Assembly (NCBI GenBank): GCA_947623185.1
Contig: CANQGL010000002.1
Coordinates: 1 to 64,000, forward strand
Source: an uncultured Lachnospiraceae bacterium
GTDB lineage: Bacteria; Bacillota; Clostridia; Lachnospirales; Lachnospiraceae
Direction: 5' to 3'
DNA length: 64,000 bases
This document shows positions 56,089 to 64,000 of the stretch, in pieces. Below the pieces are notes generated by a model. It did not search any database. It worked only from the letters and a program-made list of their open reading frames with translations, and was not told the origin of the DNA. The translations under genes and the position numbers were made by a program. Position 1 is the first letter of the stretch, and every line of letters starts with the position of its first letter.

Positions 56089-58086
56089 TTAAAACAATCC
56101 GTCGCGGTCGCTGTAGATCCCCTGGATCCGCACCATCGGGATCGCCGCCTCCGCCAGCTCATCCTCGGCTGGGATATGTCCGATCACGTTCTGGGCCAGC
56201 CAGTCCATGCGGATGATCTCCTCGGGCGTTAAGACGCCGCTTCCGGAATCCCGGAGCGTCCCTTCCTGATCGATGAGATCGCCGGAAAAGATCCGGAACT
56301 CACCGTTTTCGATCTGGCGGCGGACAAGCTCGATGAGCGTCCGGGTGCGCTCGGGGACCGTTTTCGAGACGATCATGTCGATCATGCCCGATGAGATCCC
56401 CCACCAGTAGTTGATGGAACCGCCCATGCCGGGTTTCCTTCCGGCGGGAAGGAACGTCGTGCGGTTCCAGCCGCCGTTTAGGATCGTGAGAAGGATCCGC
56501 TGATAGAATTTCCCCCAGTGCCAGATCGACGCGGCGAGGACGGCGCCCTTTTTGTCGCGGGCGTCGTAAAGCCCGTAAAGCCGGGACTCGTTCTTCGGAG
56601 CGATGGAATCGCTGCCGCAAATGTGGCTGACGGGGACATCCCCGAACATATCCGCGCGGTCAAAGTCCTTCATCGAGGTCCACGCAAGATGGACGCGGGC
56701 GGAAGGATTCACCATCTTTACGCCAAGAGCGAAGGCGTTGATGCTGGCCGGAGTCCCGAAGACCGGGAAATCCGCGACATAGCCGATCCGGTCGGTATCG
56801 GTCAGGATGCCCGCCAGCATTCCGACGAGGAACTTCGCCTCGTAGAGACGTCCGTAATAGGTGCGCAGGTGGCCGCTGTAGGAATTTAAGGAGCAGTTTA
56901 ACAGATAGATTTGCGGCTGCTTCATCCCGGCCTTGATGCTGGGGCCGAGGAAGCGCGGCGAGGTGGTAAAGATCACCGTGCACCCGTCCGCGATCGCGGT
57001 CTCGATGGCGGTCAGACATTCCTCATCGGTCATGACCCCGTCGTAGACGCGGATCTTCACGCGGCCCTTCAGGTTTTCCTCGAGATAGAGCCTGCCGAGA
57101 TCGTGGGAGTACGTCCAGCTCGAGGTCTCGGCGGTCTTGTAGTAGATAAAGCCGACGGTGAGGACGGAGGAGGGGACGAGCCTGCGGATCGGCGAGGCTT
57201 CGACTGCCGAACCGGCCGCCTGCGGGACGGCCCGCACCAGCCGGTCGATCACGGAAGGCTCCGGCTCTTTTTCGGGCTGCAGGACGACGTTGACTTTCGT
57301 CTCCTCCGAGAGCGCCTCAAGATCGTTCCAGAGCGGCACCAGCTCTTTTCGGATCGTCTCGCGGGACTTGTCGGCCAGTCCCGCGTACCCGTATACGTTC
57401 AGATAGACCAGGAACGCGTCCCCGGCCGTGATCGGCAGGCGCGCGCCGCCGCGGTCGTTGTAGGCCTGCGTAAAGTACAGGAACGAGGAGGTAAAGAGCA
57501 TACGGTCGTCGTCGCTCCACGGCGCGCCGAACTCCTTGCCGACCAGCCTGCAGAGATCGTGGAAGCTGCCGGGTTTTGTGAAATAGACCGTATTGATGCC
57601 GGTGGAGCGGAAAAACTCGGTGAATTCATAATACACGCGCACCTCGCGCGTCCCGTTCTGTACCGGCAGGTAACGGGTGACGTAGCCCAGGACGTTTACG
57701 GCCCCGGAATATTTCAGGACGCTTACGCGCTTGTTTCCCTCTATAATATAGTAGGAGTTCATAAACTCGCAGGCGATGACGGGTTCGCGGATCCCCTCCT
57801 CGATATGGGAATCGTAGAGCGCGGACCACTTGGTCGCGAACTCGGTCCCGCCTTCCAGAAGAGGCATAAAATCGCTGGAAAAGGCCCTTGTGCGCCCTGC
57901 GGTCTTGGTCCCGGCGATACGGTCGATCGGGATCTCGATCAGTCCGAGGTCCTGTTCGCCCGCCGTCTCGGAAAAAGTCAGCAGTTCGTCAAGGACCTGA
58001 AGATACGGAAATTTTCCGGCCGAAACATCCTGTCGGAACGTTTTCTGTGCGAGCTTGTGAGCCCGCGAATAATCCGATGCAGACAT
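56089..58086 (-). CDS. ParB/Srx-like N-domain fused to BMP/PnrA-type ligand-binding domain
   Basis: 665 aa; LIEIPIDRIAGTKTAGRTRAFS ... YYIIEGNKRVSVLKYSGAVNVLGYV (ParB-like), then VLTVGFIYYKTAETSSWTYSHDLGRLYLEE...GYVADFPVFGTPASINAFALGVKMVNP (BMP-like); no signal peptide. Confidence 0.82.
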   Translation of the reverse strand: MSASDYSRAHKLAQKTFRQDVSAGKFPYLQVLDELLTFSETAGEQDLGLIEIPIDRIAGTKTAGRTRAFSSDFMPLLEGGTEFATKWSALYDSHIEEGIREPVIACEFMNSYYIIEGNKRVSVLKYSGAVNVLGYVTRYLPVQNGTREVRVYYEFTEFFRSTGINTVYFTKPGSFHDLCRLVGKEFGAPWSDDDRMLFTSSFLYFTQAYNDRGGARLPITAGDAFLVYLNVYGYAGLADKSRETIRKELVPLWNDLEALSEETKVNVVLQPEKEPEPSVIDRLVRAVPQAAGSAVEASPIRRLVPSSVLTVGFIYYKTAETSSWTYSHDLGRLYLEENLKGRVKIRVYDGVMTDEECLTAIETAIADGCTVIFTTSPRFLGPSIKAGMKQPQIYLLNCSLNSYSGHLRTYYGRLYEAKFLVGMLAGILTDTDRIGYVADFPVFGTPASINAFALGVKMVNPSARVHLAWTSMKDFDRADMFGDVPVSHICGSDSIAPKNESRLYGLYDARDKKGAVLAASIWHWGKFYQRILLTILNGGWNRTTFLPAGRKPGMGGSINYWWGISSGMIDMIVSKTVPERTRTLIELVRRQIENGEFRIFSGDLIDQEGTLRDSGSGVLTPEEIIRMDWLAQNVIGHIPAEDELAEAAIPMVRIQGIYSDRDGLF

Positions 58087-58095
58087 GGCTCCTCC

Positions 58096-58947
58096 TTAAA
58101 ATGATTTGTTCGTCTTTCTCCAGTTGTCGGGAGAGACGCCGAAAATGTTTTTGAACGCTCTGGAAAAATGAAGCTGGTTCTGGTAGCCGCAGAGCTTTCC
58201 GATCTCGTTGACCGTCATGTCGGACAGCTTTAGATACTCGGCCGCCCGGCTCATGCGGTAATAGATCAGGAAGTGCTGCACGGTCTGGCCGGTGCTGTCC
58301 TTGAACAGCTTCCCCAGATAGTTGCGGTTCAGGTTGCAGTAGCTGGCGATGTCCTCGACGGTGATCGCGTAGCTGTAATTCGATTCAATAAAGGATATGA
58401 CCTCCTTGACGTAGAAATCCTTGAGATTCCCGACGGGCAGCAGCCGCCTGGTCGCAGAGGAGCGGATCAGGGCGTCGAAGAACAGGTACATGTGGCCGAT
58501 CTGGTTGATCGGCGAGCTGTACGGATTGTCGATGATGTTCATGATCTCGTCCTTGATGAGGGAGGCGTATTCCTTTTTCCGGATGCGGTAGACCGGCTGG
58601 TCGAAGTTTAGGCCGGCCATTTCCATGAACTCCAGCGCGCGGACGCCGTCGAACTCTACCCACGCGTATTCCCACGGGAGGTGTTCGTCCGCATAGTAGG
58701 TCGTGACCTGCCCCGGGCAGATCAAAAAGCCCTGCGACGCCTCAAGGTGATAGATCTTTGCGATCCCCGAGGAATCGGTCGAGTCCAGCGTGCCCTTTCC
58801 CGAGAAAACATAATGGAATAAGTAATGATTCCGCTTTGCGGGGCCGAAGGAATGCAGCGGCGCGCATTGTTCCCATCCGTACTGAAACAGCGTCGCGTCG
58901 ATGTTCTTATCGTTCTGAAAGGTGTTGAATTTGACTTTTTTATCCAT
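58096..58947 (-). CDS. AraC family transcriptional regulator
   Basis: Cupin-like N-domain (KGTLDSTDSSGIAKIYHLEASQGFLICPGQVTTY); C-terminal ITVEDIASYCNLNRNYLGKLFKDSTGQTVQHFLIYYRMSRAAEYLK...GYQNQLHFSRAFKNIFGVSPDNWRK. Confidence 0.94.
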   Translation of the reverse strand: MDKKVKFNTFQNDKNIDATLFQYGWEQCAPLHSFGPAKRNHYLFHYVFSGKGTLDSTDSSGIAKIYHLEASQGFLICPGQVTTYYADEHLPWEYAWVEFDGVRALEFMEMAGLNFDQPVYRIRKKEYASLIKDEIMNIIDNPYSSPINQIGHMYLFFDALIRSSATRRLLPVGNLKDFYVKEVISFIESNYSYAITVEDIASYCNLNRNYLGKLFKDSTGQTVQHFLIYYRMSRAAEYLKLSDMTVNEIGKLCGYQNQLHFSRAFKNIFGVSPDNWRKTNKSF

Positions 58948-59175
58948 TTCGGCTCCCCCTGCGGGCGCGTGATATCCGGTCCGGCGAAGCCGGCGCGCGG
59001 AAAACCGCCCGATATATACCCAAATGATACCACATCTTGCAAAAAATGTACATATGCTACATATTGGTATACAGGAAGTTTTTTTATTCATAGGAAAGAC
59101 AATCGGTAAATTGGTATAATTTCTTTGCCTGTGATTCAGGTATTTTATACTATTTAACCAAAAGGAGGGAAGCTT

Positions 59176-60471
59176 GTGAAAAAGCTCAAAAAAGCGGTAT
59201 TACTGTTAGCGGTATGCCTGATCGCAACGCTCATCGGCGGCTGCGGAAGCGGCGCCTCCGCCGACGGTAAGACCCATCTCACATTCCAGATCTGGGACGT
59301 CAACCAGAGAGACGGAATGCAGGCCATGTGCGATGCTTATACGGCTCAGCACCCGGACGTCGTGATCGAAGTCCAGGTTACGAGCTGGGATGAGTATTGG
59401 ACCAAGCTCGAGGCCACGGCGATCTCCAACCAGATGCCGGATATTTTCTGGATGCATACGAACGAGATCTTAAAGTATGCGGATTACGGAAAAATCGCCG
59501 ACCTCACGGACCTCTACGACGACGTGGATCCCGGTTTCTACCAGGAGCACTTCTCGGAGGTATCCTTAAAGAACATCCAGGGGAGCGACGGCAGGTATTA
59601 CGGCGTTCCGAAGGACAAGGACACCATCGGACTTGTCTACAACAAGGAGATGTTCGACCAGGCGGGCGTCGCCTATCCGGATGAAAGCTGGACATGGGAC
59701 GACCTCTGCGAGGCTTCGCAGAAGATCTACGATGCGACCGGTTACTACGGTTACATGGCTTACGGCGACGATCAGCTCGGTTACTGGAACTTCGTGTACC
59801 AGAACGGCGGCAGCATCCTTGCCGACAACGGGATCAACGGCGGATTCAACCTCCCCGCCACGCAGGACGCGATGCGTTTCTACATCGACCTGCAGAAGAA
59901 CAACTGGTGCCCGGACCAGAACTATTTCGCGGAGACCTCTCCCGGAACGGCCTTCTTCTCCGGCCAGGGCGCGATGTTCTTCGAGGGAGACTGGAACATC
60001 CTCTCCGAGATGCAGAACTATCCGAACATGATCGGCAAGTGGGATGTTGCGGTCCTGCCGAAATGCCCGAACCCGGCAAACGGCGACGGCAGAGCATCCA
60101 TCTCCAACGGCCTCTGCTACGCGACTTCCCCGACCGGGAAACACTATGAGACTGTAAAGGACGTTCTCCGCTTCTTCGGCTCCGAGGAGGGCCAGAGGAT
60201 CCAGGGCGAATCCGGCGCGGCGATCCCGGCCTACATCGGACTTGAGGACACCTGGGTCGGCGTATTCGACCAGTTCGACTACCGTCTGAACGTCGAATGC
60301 TTCGTCGATATGTTCGACTACGGCGTACAGTCCGTCAACAACAAGTTCCGTCCGACATGGAAGCCCGACGTTTCCGACGCGCTGCTCAAGATCTATTCCG
60401 GCCAGATCTCGTTCGAGGATGGCATGAACATCATGCAGCAGGCGGTCGACGAGGCGGCTCTGGAAGACTAA
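59176..60471 (+). CDS. sugar ABC transporter, extracellular substrate-binding lipoprotein
   Basis: Lipobox LIGGCGSG; family 1 SBP motifs, DIFWMHTNEILKYADYGKIADLTDLYDD. Confidence 0.94.
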   Translation: MKKLKKAVLLLAVCLIATLIGGCGSGASADGKTHLTFQIWDVNQRDGMQAMCDAYTAQHPDVVIEVQVTSWDEYWTKLEATAISNQMPDIFWMHTNEILKYADYGKIADLTDLYDDVDPGFYQEHFSEVSLKNIQGSDGRYYGVPKDKDTIGLVYNKEMFDQAGVAYPDESWTWDDLCEASQKIYDATGYYGYMAYGDDQLGYWNFVYQNGGSILADNGINGGFNLPATQDAMRFYIDLQKNNWCPDQNYFAETSPGTAFFSGQGAMFFEGDWNILSEMQNYPNMIGKWDVAVLPKCPNPANGDGRASISNGLCYATSPTGKHYETVKDVLRFFGSEEGQRIQGESGAAIPAYIGLEDTWVGVFDQFDYRLNVECFVDMFDYGVQSVNNKFRPTWKPDVSDALLKIYSGQISFEDGMNIMQQAVDEAALED

Positions 60472-60486
60472 GAGAGGAGGATCATC

Positions 60487-61374
60487 ATGAAAGAAAAAGC
60501 CAGTAAGCGCTCAAGGTCTGAGAGCATGTGGGGCTATATCATGATCGCCCCCACGATTATCGGACTGCTGGTATTGAATATTTATCCATTTCTTGATACA
60601 ATAAAACTCAGCTTCTCGAAGACGCTGCCGTTCGGCCTCTACGAGCTTCGGGGAGTCCAGAACTACGTCAAGATGTTCGCAAGCGCGGAGTTCTGGCGCG
60701 CGAACATGAACACGATCTACTTCTGCGTGCTGACGGTCCCGATCGGCCTGTTTCTGGCCCTCGTCGTCGCCGTCATGCTGAACACGAAGATCAAGGGAAG
60801 AACCTTCTTCCGCGCGGTCTTCTTCCTTCCGATGGTCGTTGCTCCGGCTGCGGTCGCCATGGTATGGAAGTGGATCTTCAACACCGAGTACGGTATCTTA
60901 AATACCCTGCTCATGCACCACATCAACTGGATCACGGATCCCAACATCGTGATCGTGACCTGCGCGATCGTCGCGATCTGGTCCAACATCGGTTATGACG
61001 CGGTGCTCCTTCTTTCCGGACTTCAGAATATTTCTCAGTCCTACTACGAGGCGGCCAGCCTTGACGGCGCGACCAAGCTGCAGCAGTTCTTCCACATCAC
61101 GCTGCCGATGGTCTCCCCGACGCTGTTTGTCGTCCTGATCATGCGCCTGATGTCCTCGATCAAGGTCTACGACCTGATCTACATGATGATCGAGCAGTCG
61201 AACCCGGCTCTGACAAGCGCGCAGTCGCTGATGTACCTGTTCTTCCGCGAGTCCTTCGTGACCGGCGACCGCGGCCTCGGTTCCGCAGTCGTGATCTGGA
61301 CCGTCGCCTTCATCGGCGTCGTGACGCTCGTGCAGTTCTGGGGACAGAAGAAGTGGGTCAATTACGAGGTCTAA
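60487..61374 (+). CDS. sugar ABC transporter permease (MalF-like)
   Basis: MWGYIMIAPTIIGLLVLNIYPFLDTIKLSF; EAASLDGATKLQQFFHITLPMVSP EAA motif. Confidence 0.94.
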   Translation: MKEKASKRSRSESMWGYIMIAPTIIGLLVLNIYPFLDTIKLSFSKTLPFGLYELRGVQNYVKMFASAEFWRANMNTIYFCVLTVPIGLFLALVVAVMLNTKIKGRTFFRAVFFLPMVVAPAAVAMVWKWIFNTEYGILNTLLMHHINWITDPNIVIVTCAIVAIWSNIGYDAVLLLSGLQNISQSYYEAASLDGATKLQQFFHITLPMVSPTLFVVLIMRLMSSIKVYDLIYMMIEQSNPALTSAQSLMYLFFRESFVTGDRGLGSAVVIWTVAFIGVVTLVQFWGQKKWVNYEV

Positions 61375-61389
61375 GGAAAGGAGGAAACT

Positions 61390-62229
61390 ATGAACAATTC
61401 ATCATTGGAAAGAGCAAGAAAAATCAGAACGGCCGGTATCTACGCGTTCTTCATTATCGGTTCGATCGTGATGATCTTCCCGTTCGTCTGGATGCTCCTT
61501 ACGAGCTTCAAGACCGTGGAAGAGAGCATGATGGTTCCTCCGACGATCCTGCCGGCCGCATGGCAGCTTAAGAACTTTACGGATGCGATGGCGTCCCTGC
61601 CGTTCGGCGCGCTGTACAAAAACACGCTGCTCATGATCTTCTGGCGCGTGGTGTGTGCGGTCGTATTTTCGTCGATGGCGGGCTACGCGTTCGCGAAGCT
61701 GAACTTTAAGGGAAAGGATCTTCTGTTCTCGATCGTTCTGGTCCAGCAGATGCTTCCGTCCCAGATCTTCATTACGCCGCAGTACCAGATGCTGGCAAAG
61801 GTCGGCCTCACCAACTCCATCTTCGGTCTGGTGTTCCCGGGTCTGGTCAGCGCCTTCGGTACGTTCTTCATGCGTCAGGCGTACCTCGGGATCCCGAACG
61901 AGATCGCCGAGGCGGCTTACCTGGACGGCTGCAACCAGTGGCAGTCCTTCGTGAAGGTCATGGCTCCGCTTACCACCGCTTCCATGGCGGCTCTGGCGGT
62001 CTTCACCGCGGTATTCGCTTACGGAGACCTGATGTGGCCGCTGATCGTAAACACGGACCTGAACCTGATGACGCTTTCCTCCGGTCTTGCCACCCTGAGA
62101 GGACAGTTCAGCACCAACTTCCCGGTAATGATGGCCGGCTCGCTGCTCGCCATGATCCCGATGGTCGTCCTGTATCTGTTCTTCCAGAAGCAGTTCATCG
62201 AAGGCGTTGCCATGACAGGCGGAAAATAA
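61390..62229 (+). CDS. carbohydrate ABC transporter permease (MalG-like)
   Basis: IFPFVWMLLTSFKTVEESMMVPPTILP; EAAYLDGCNQWQSFVKVMAPLTTASMAALAVFTAV. Confidence 0.94.
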   Translation: MNNSSLERARKIRTAGIYAFFIIGSIVMIFPFVWMLLTSFKTVEESMMVPPTILPAAWQLKNFTDAMASLPFGALYKNTLLMIFWRVVCAVVFSSMAGYAFAKLNFKGKDLLFSIVLVQQMLPSQIFITPQYQMLAKVGLTNSIFGLVFPGLVSAFGTFFMRQAYLGIPNEIAEAAYLDGCNQWQSFVKVMAPLTTASMAALAVFTAVFAYGDLMWPLIVNTDLNLMTLSSGLATLRGQFSTNFPVMMAGSLLAMIPMVVLYLFFQKQFIEGVAMTGGK

Positions 62230-62247
62230 TTAAAGGATAATACCAAC

Positions 62248-64000
62248 ATGTCAATCAGATATAATACAGGCAGCAGAACATTCATACTTGAGACGCGGGA
62301 CAGTTCGTACCTGATGAAGATCAGCAGATACGGGAACCTGTTGCATTTATATTATGGGGACCGGATCCCCGACACCGACCTCGACTACCTGATCCAGAAC
62401 CAGGACAGGGGTTTTTCGCCGAATCCGAACGAGGCCGGAAACGACAGGGCGTTTTCCCTCGACTTTCTGGCGCAGGAGTTCTCGACGGAAGGAAAAGGCG
62501 ATTACCGGACGCCAAGCATCTCGGTAGTCAACGGCGACGGGAGCAGGATTTTTTCCGGTAAGGTTGACGGTTACACGATTTACAAAGGAAAATACAGTTT
62601 AGAGGGAATGCCCTCCCTGCGGGCCGGGGCGAAGGATTCGGTGGAAACGCTGGAGATCTCGCTTCGCGATACGGAGAGCGGCGCGGAGGCAGTGCTCTGC
62701 TACAGTGTGTTTGAGGAAAAGAACATCATCACCCGCACGACGCGGTTCGTAAACGGCGGGAGCGCGGACATCAGGCTCACGAAGCTCATGTCTGCCACCG
62801 TGGACTACCATGTGTCGGACTACGATCTGGTGTACTTTGCCGGAAGGCACCTGATGGAGCGTGAGTTCACAAGAATTCCGGTGAGCCGCGGACTCCATTC
62901 GATCGGAAGCAGCCGCGGGGCTTCCTCCCATCAGTACAATCCGTTCCTGATCGTCTGCGAGAAGAGAGCGGATGAGGACATGGGAAAGTGCTACGGATAT
63001 TCCCTCGTTTACAGCGGAAACTTCATCATCGAGGCCGAGAAGGACCAGTTCAGCAGACTGCGGATCAACGCCGGCATCAATCCCAGAGGCTTTGAGTTTG
63101 TGATCGGACCGGGGGAGAAATTCCAGGCCCCCGAGGTCGTGATGGCTTACTCGAAGCACGGTTTTACGGGACTGTCGCATCTGTACCACGACGTTTACCG
63201 TGAAAACCTCTGCCGTTCGCCTTATGCGAAAAAGGCGCGGCCGGTCCTGATCAACAGCTGGGAGGCCGCATACTTCGACTTTGACGATGAAAAGCTTCTT
63301 GATATCGCAAAAGATGCCGTCGGAATGGGCGTCGATCTGTTCGTGCTCGACGACGGCTGGTTCGGAAAACGCGACGACGACAATTCCGGACTCGGAGACT
63401 GGACGGAGAACCGCAAAAAGATCAAATGCGGGCTGTCCGGACTTTCCGACAGGATCCACGAACTGGGACTTCAGTTCGGGATCTGGATCGAGCCGGAGAT
63501 GATCTCCGAGGACAGCGATCTCTACCGTGCCCACCCGGACTGGCGCCTTGCGGCGGCGGGACGGCCGATGAGCCGCGGAAGAAATCAGCTCGTTTTGGAT
63601 CTCTCCCGCGCGGACGTGTGCGATTACCTGATCGATTCGATCAACACGCTCTTAAACAGCGCGAAGATCGAATACATCAAATGGGACATGAACCGCAGCA
63701 TCAGCGACGTGTGGTCGGCCCTGCTTCCCGCCGAGCGGGAAGGCGAGGTGTTCCACCGCTATGTGCTCGGCCTGTACCGTGTGATGGATGAGGTGATCCT
63801 AAAGCACCCGGAGGTCCTCTACTGCGGCTGCTGCGGCGGCGGCGGAAGATTCGACCCGGCGATGCTTTACTACGAGCCGCAGATCTGGTGCAGCGACAAC
63901 TCGGACGCGAAGGCCAGACTGAAGATCCAGTACGGGACCTCGTTCGCCTATCCGGTCAATACGCTCGAAGCGCATGTCTCGGTCTGCCCGAACCATCAGA
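62248..64000 (+). CDS. alpha-galactosidase (GH36), truncated by window end
   Basis: Open frame to the edge; VLDDGWFGKRDDDNSGLGDW, FGIWIEPEMISEDSDLYRAHPDW, EYIKWDMNRSISD, YEPQIWCSDNSDA. Confidence 0.93.
   Translation, partial: MSIRYNTGSRTFILETRDSSYLMKISRYGNLLHLYYGDRIPDTDLDYLIQNQDRGFSPNPNEAGNDRAFSLDFLAQEFSTEGKGDYRTPSISVVNGDGSRIFSGKVDGYTIYKGKYSLEGMPSLRAGAKDSVETLEISLRDTESGAEAVLCYSVFEEKNIITRTTRFVNGGSADIRLTKLMSATVDYHVSDYDLVYFAGRHLMEREFTRIPVSRGLHSIGSSRGASSHQYNPFLIVCEKRADEDMGKCYGYSLVYSGNFIIEAEKDQFSRLRINAGINPRGFEFVIGPGEKFQAPEVVMAYSKHGFTGLSHLYHDVYRENLCRSPYAKKARPVLINSWEAAYFDFDDEKLLDIAKDAVGMGVDLFVLDDGWFGKRDDDNSGLGDWTENRKKIKCGLSGLSDRIHELGLQFGIWIEPEMISEDSDLYRAHPDWRLAAAGRPMSRGRNQLVLDLSRADVCDYLIDSINTLLNSAKIEYIKWDMNRSISDVWSALLPAEREGEVFHRYVLGLYRVMDEVILKHPEVLYCGCCGGGGRFDPAMLYYEPQIWCSDNSDAKARLKIQYGTSFAYPVNTLEAHVSVCPNHQ

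Noticed and set aside
56911-58104. 397-aa plus-strand ORF opposite the BMP-like gene
   Set aside because: Antisense to a gene with clear domain motifs; composition typical of shadow frames

Overview
The window looks like a chromosomal segment from a GC-moderate, spore-forming Clostridia / Lachnospiraceae-type Firmicute. That assignment rests on gene content (cotJ genes, T-box, ChW repeats, CIRCE-like operator); no search was run. Most of it is housekeeping: a Tyr/Phe/Gly tRNA cluster plus a separate tRNA-Gly(GCC), tdh-kbl, ispE, rarA, rho, hpf, secA, prfB, argH, aroC, rpiB, aspartokinase, lepB and glgB. Several transporter and regulator modules are also present. No prophage, IS transposase, CRISPR array or rRNA was seen. 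The most interesting points are: (1) a gene fusing a ParB/Srx-like N-domain to a BMP/PnrA-type ligand-binding domain with no signal peptide, 9 bp after an AraC regulator and divergent from an alpha-galactoside ABC/GH36 operon; (2) a dense DnaA-box cluster in the hpf-secA intergenic region; (3) a Trp-type T-box leader in front of a TrpB-like gene; (4) a cotJA-cotJB locus followed by a cotJC ORF truncated to 37 aa; (5) an intergenic imperfect inverted repeat of about 194 bp; (6) a 34-bp perfect palindrome between convergent genes; (7) a degenerate 15-16 bp tandem repeat beside a tRNA-Gly; (8) a zinc-ribbon-like insertion in signal peptidase I; (9) three consecutive CxxC redoxin-like domains; (10) a prfB that needs no programmed frameshift.
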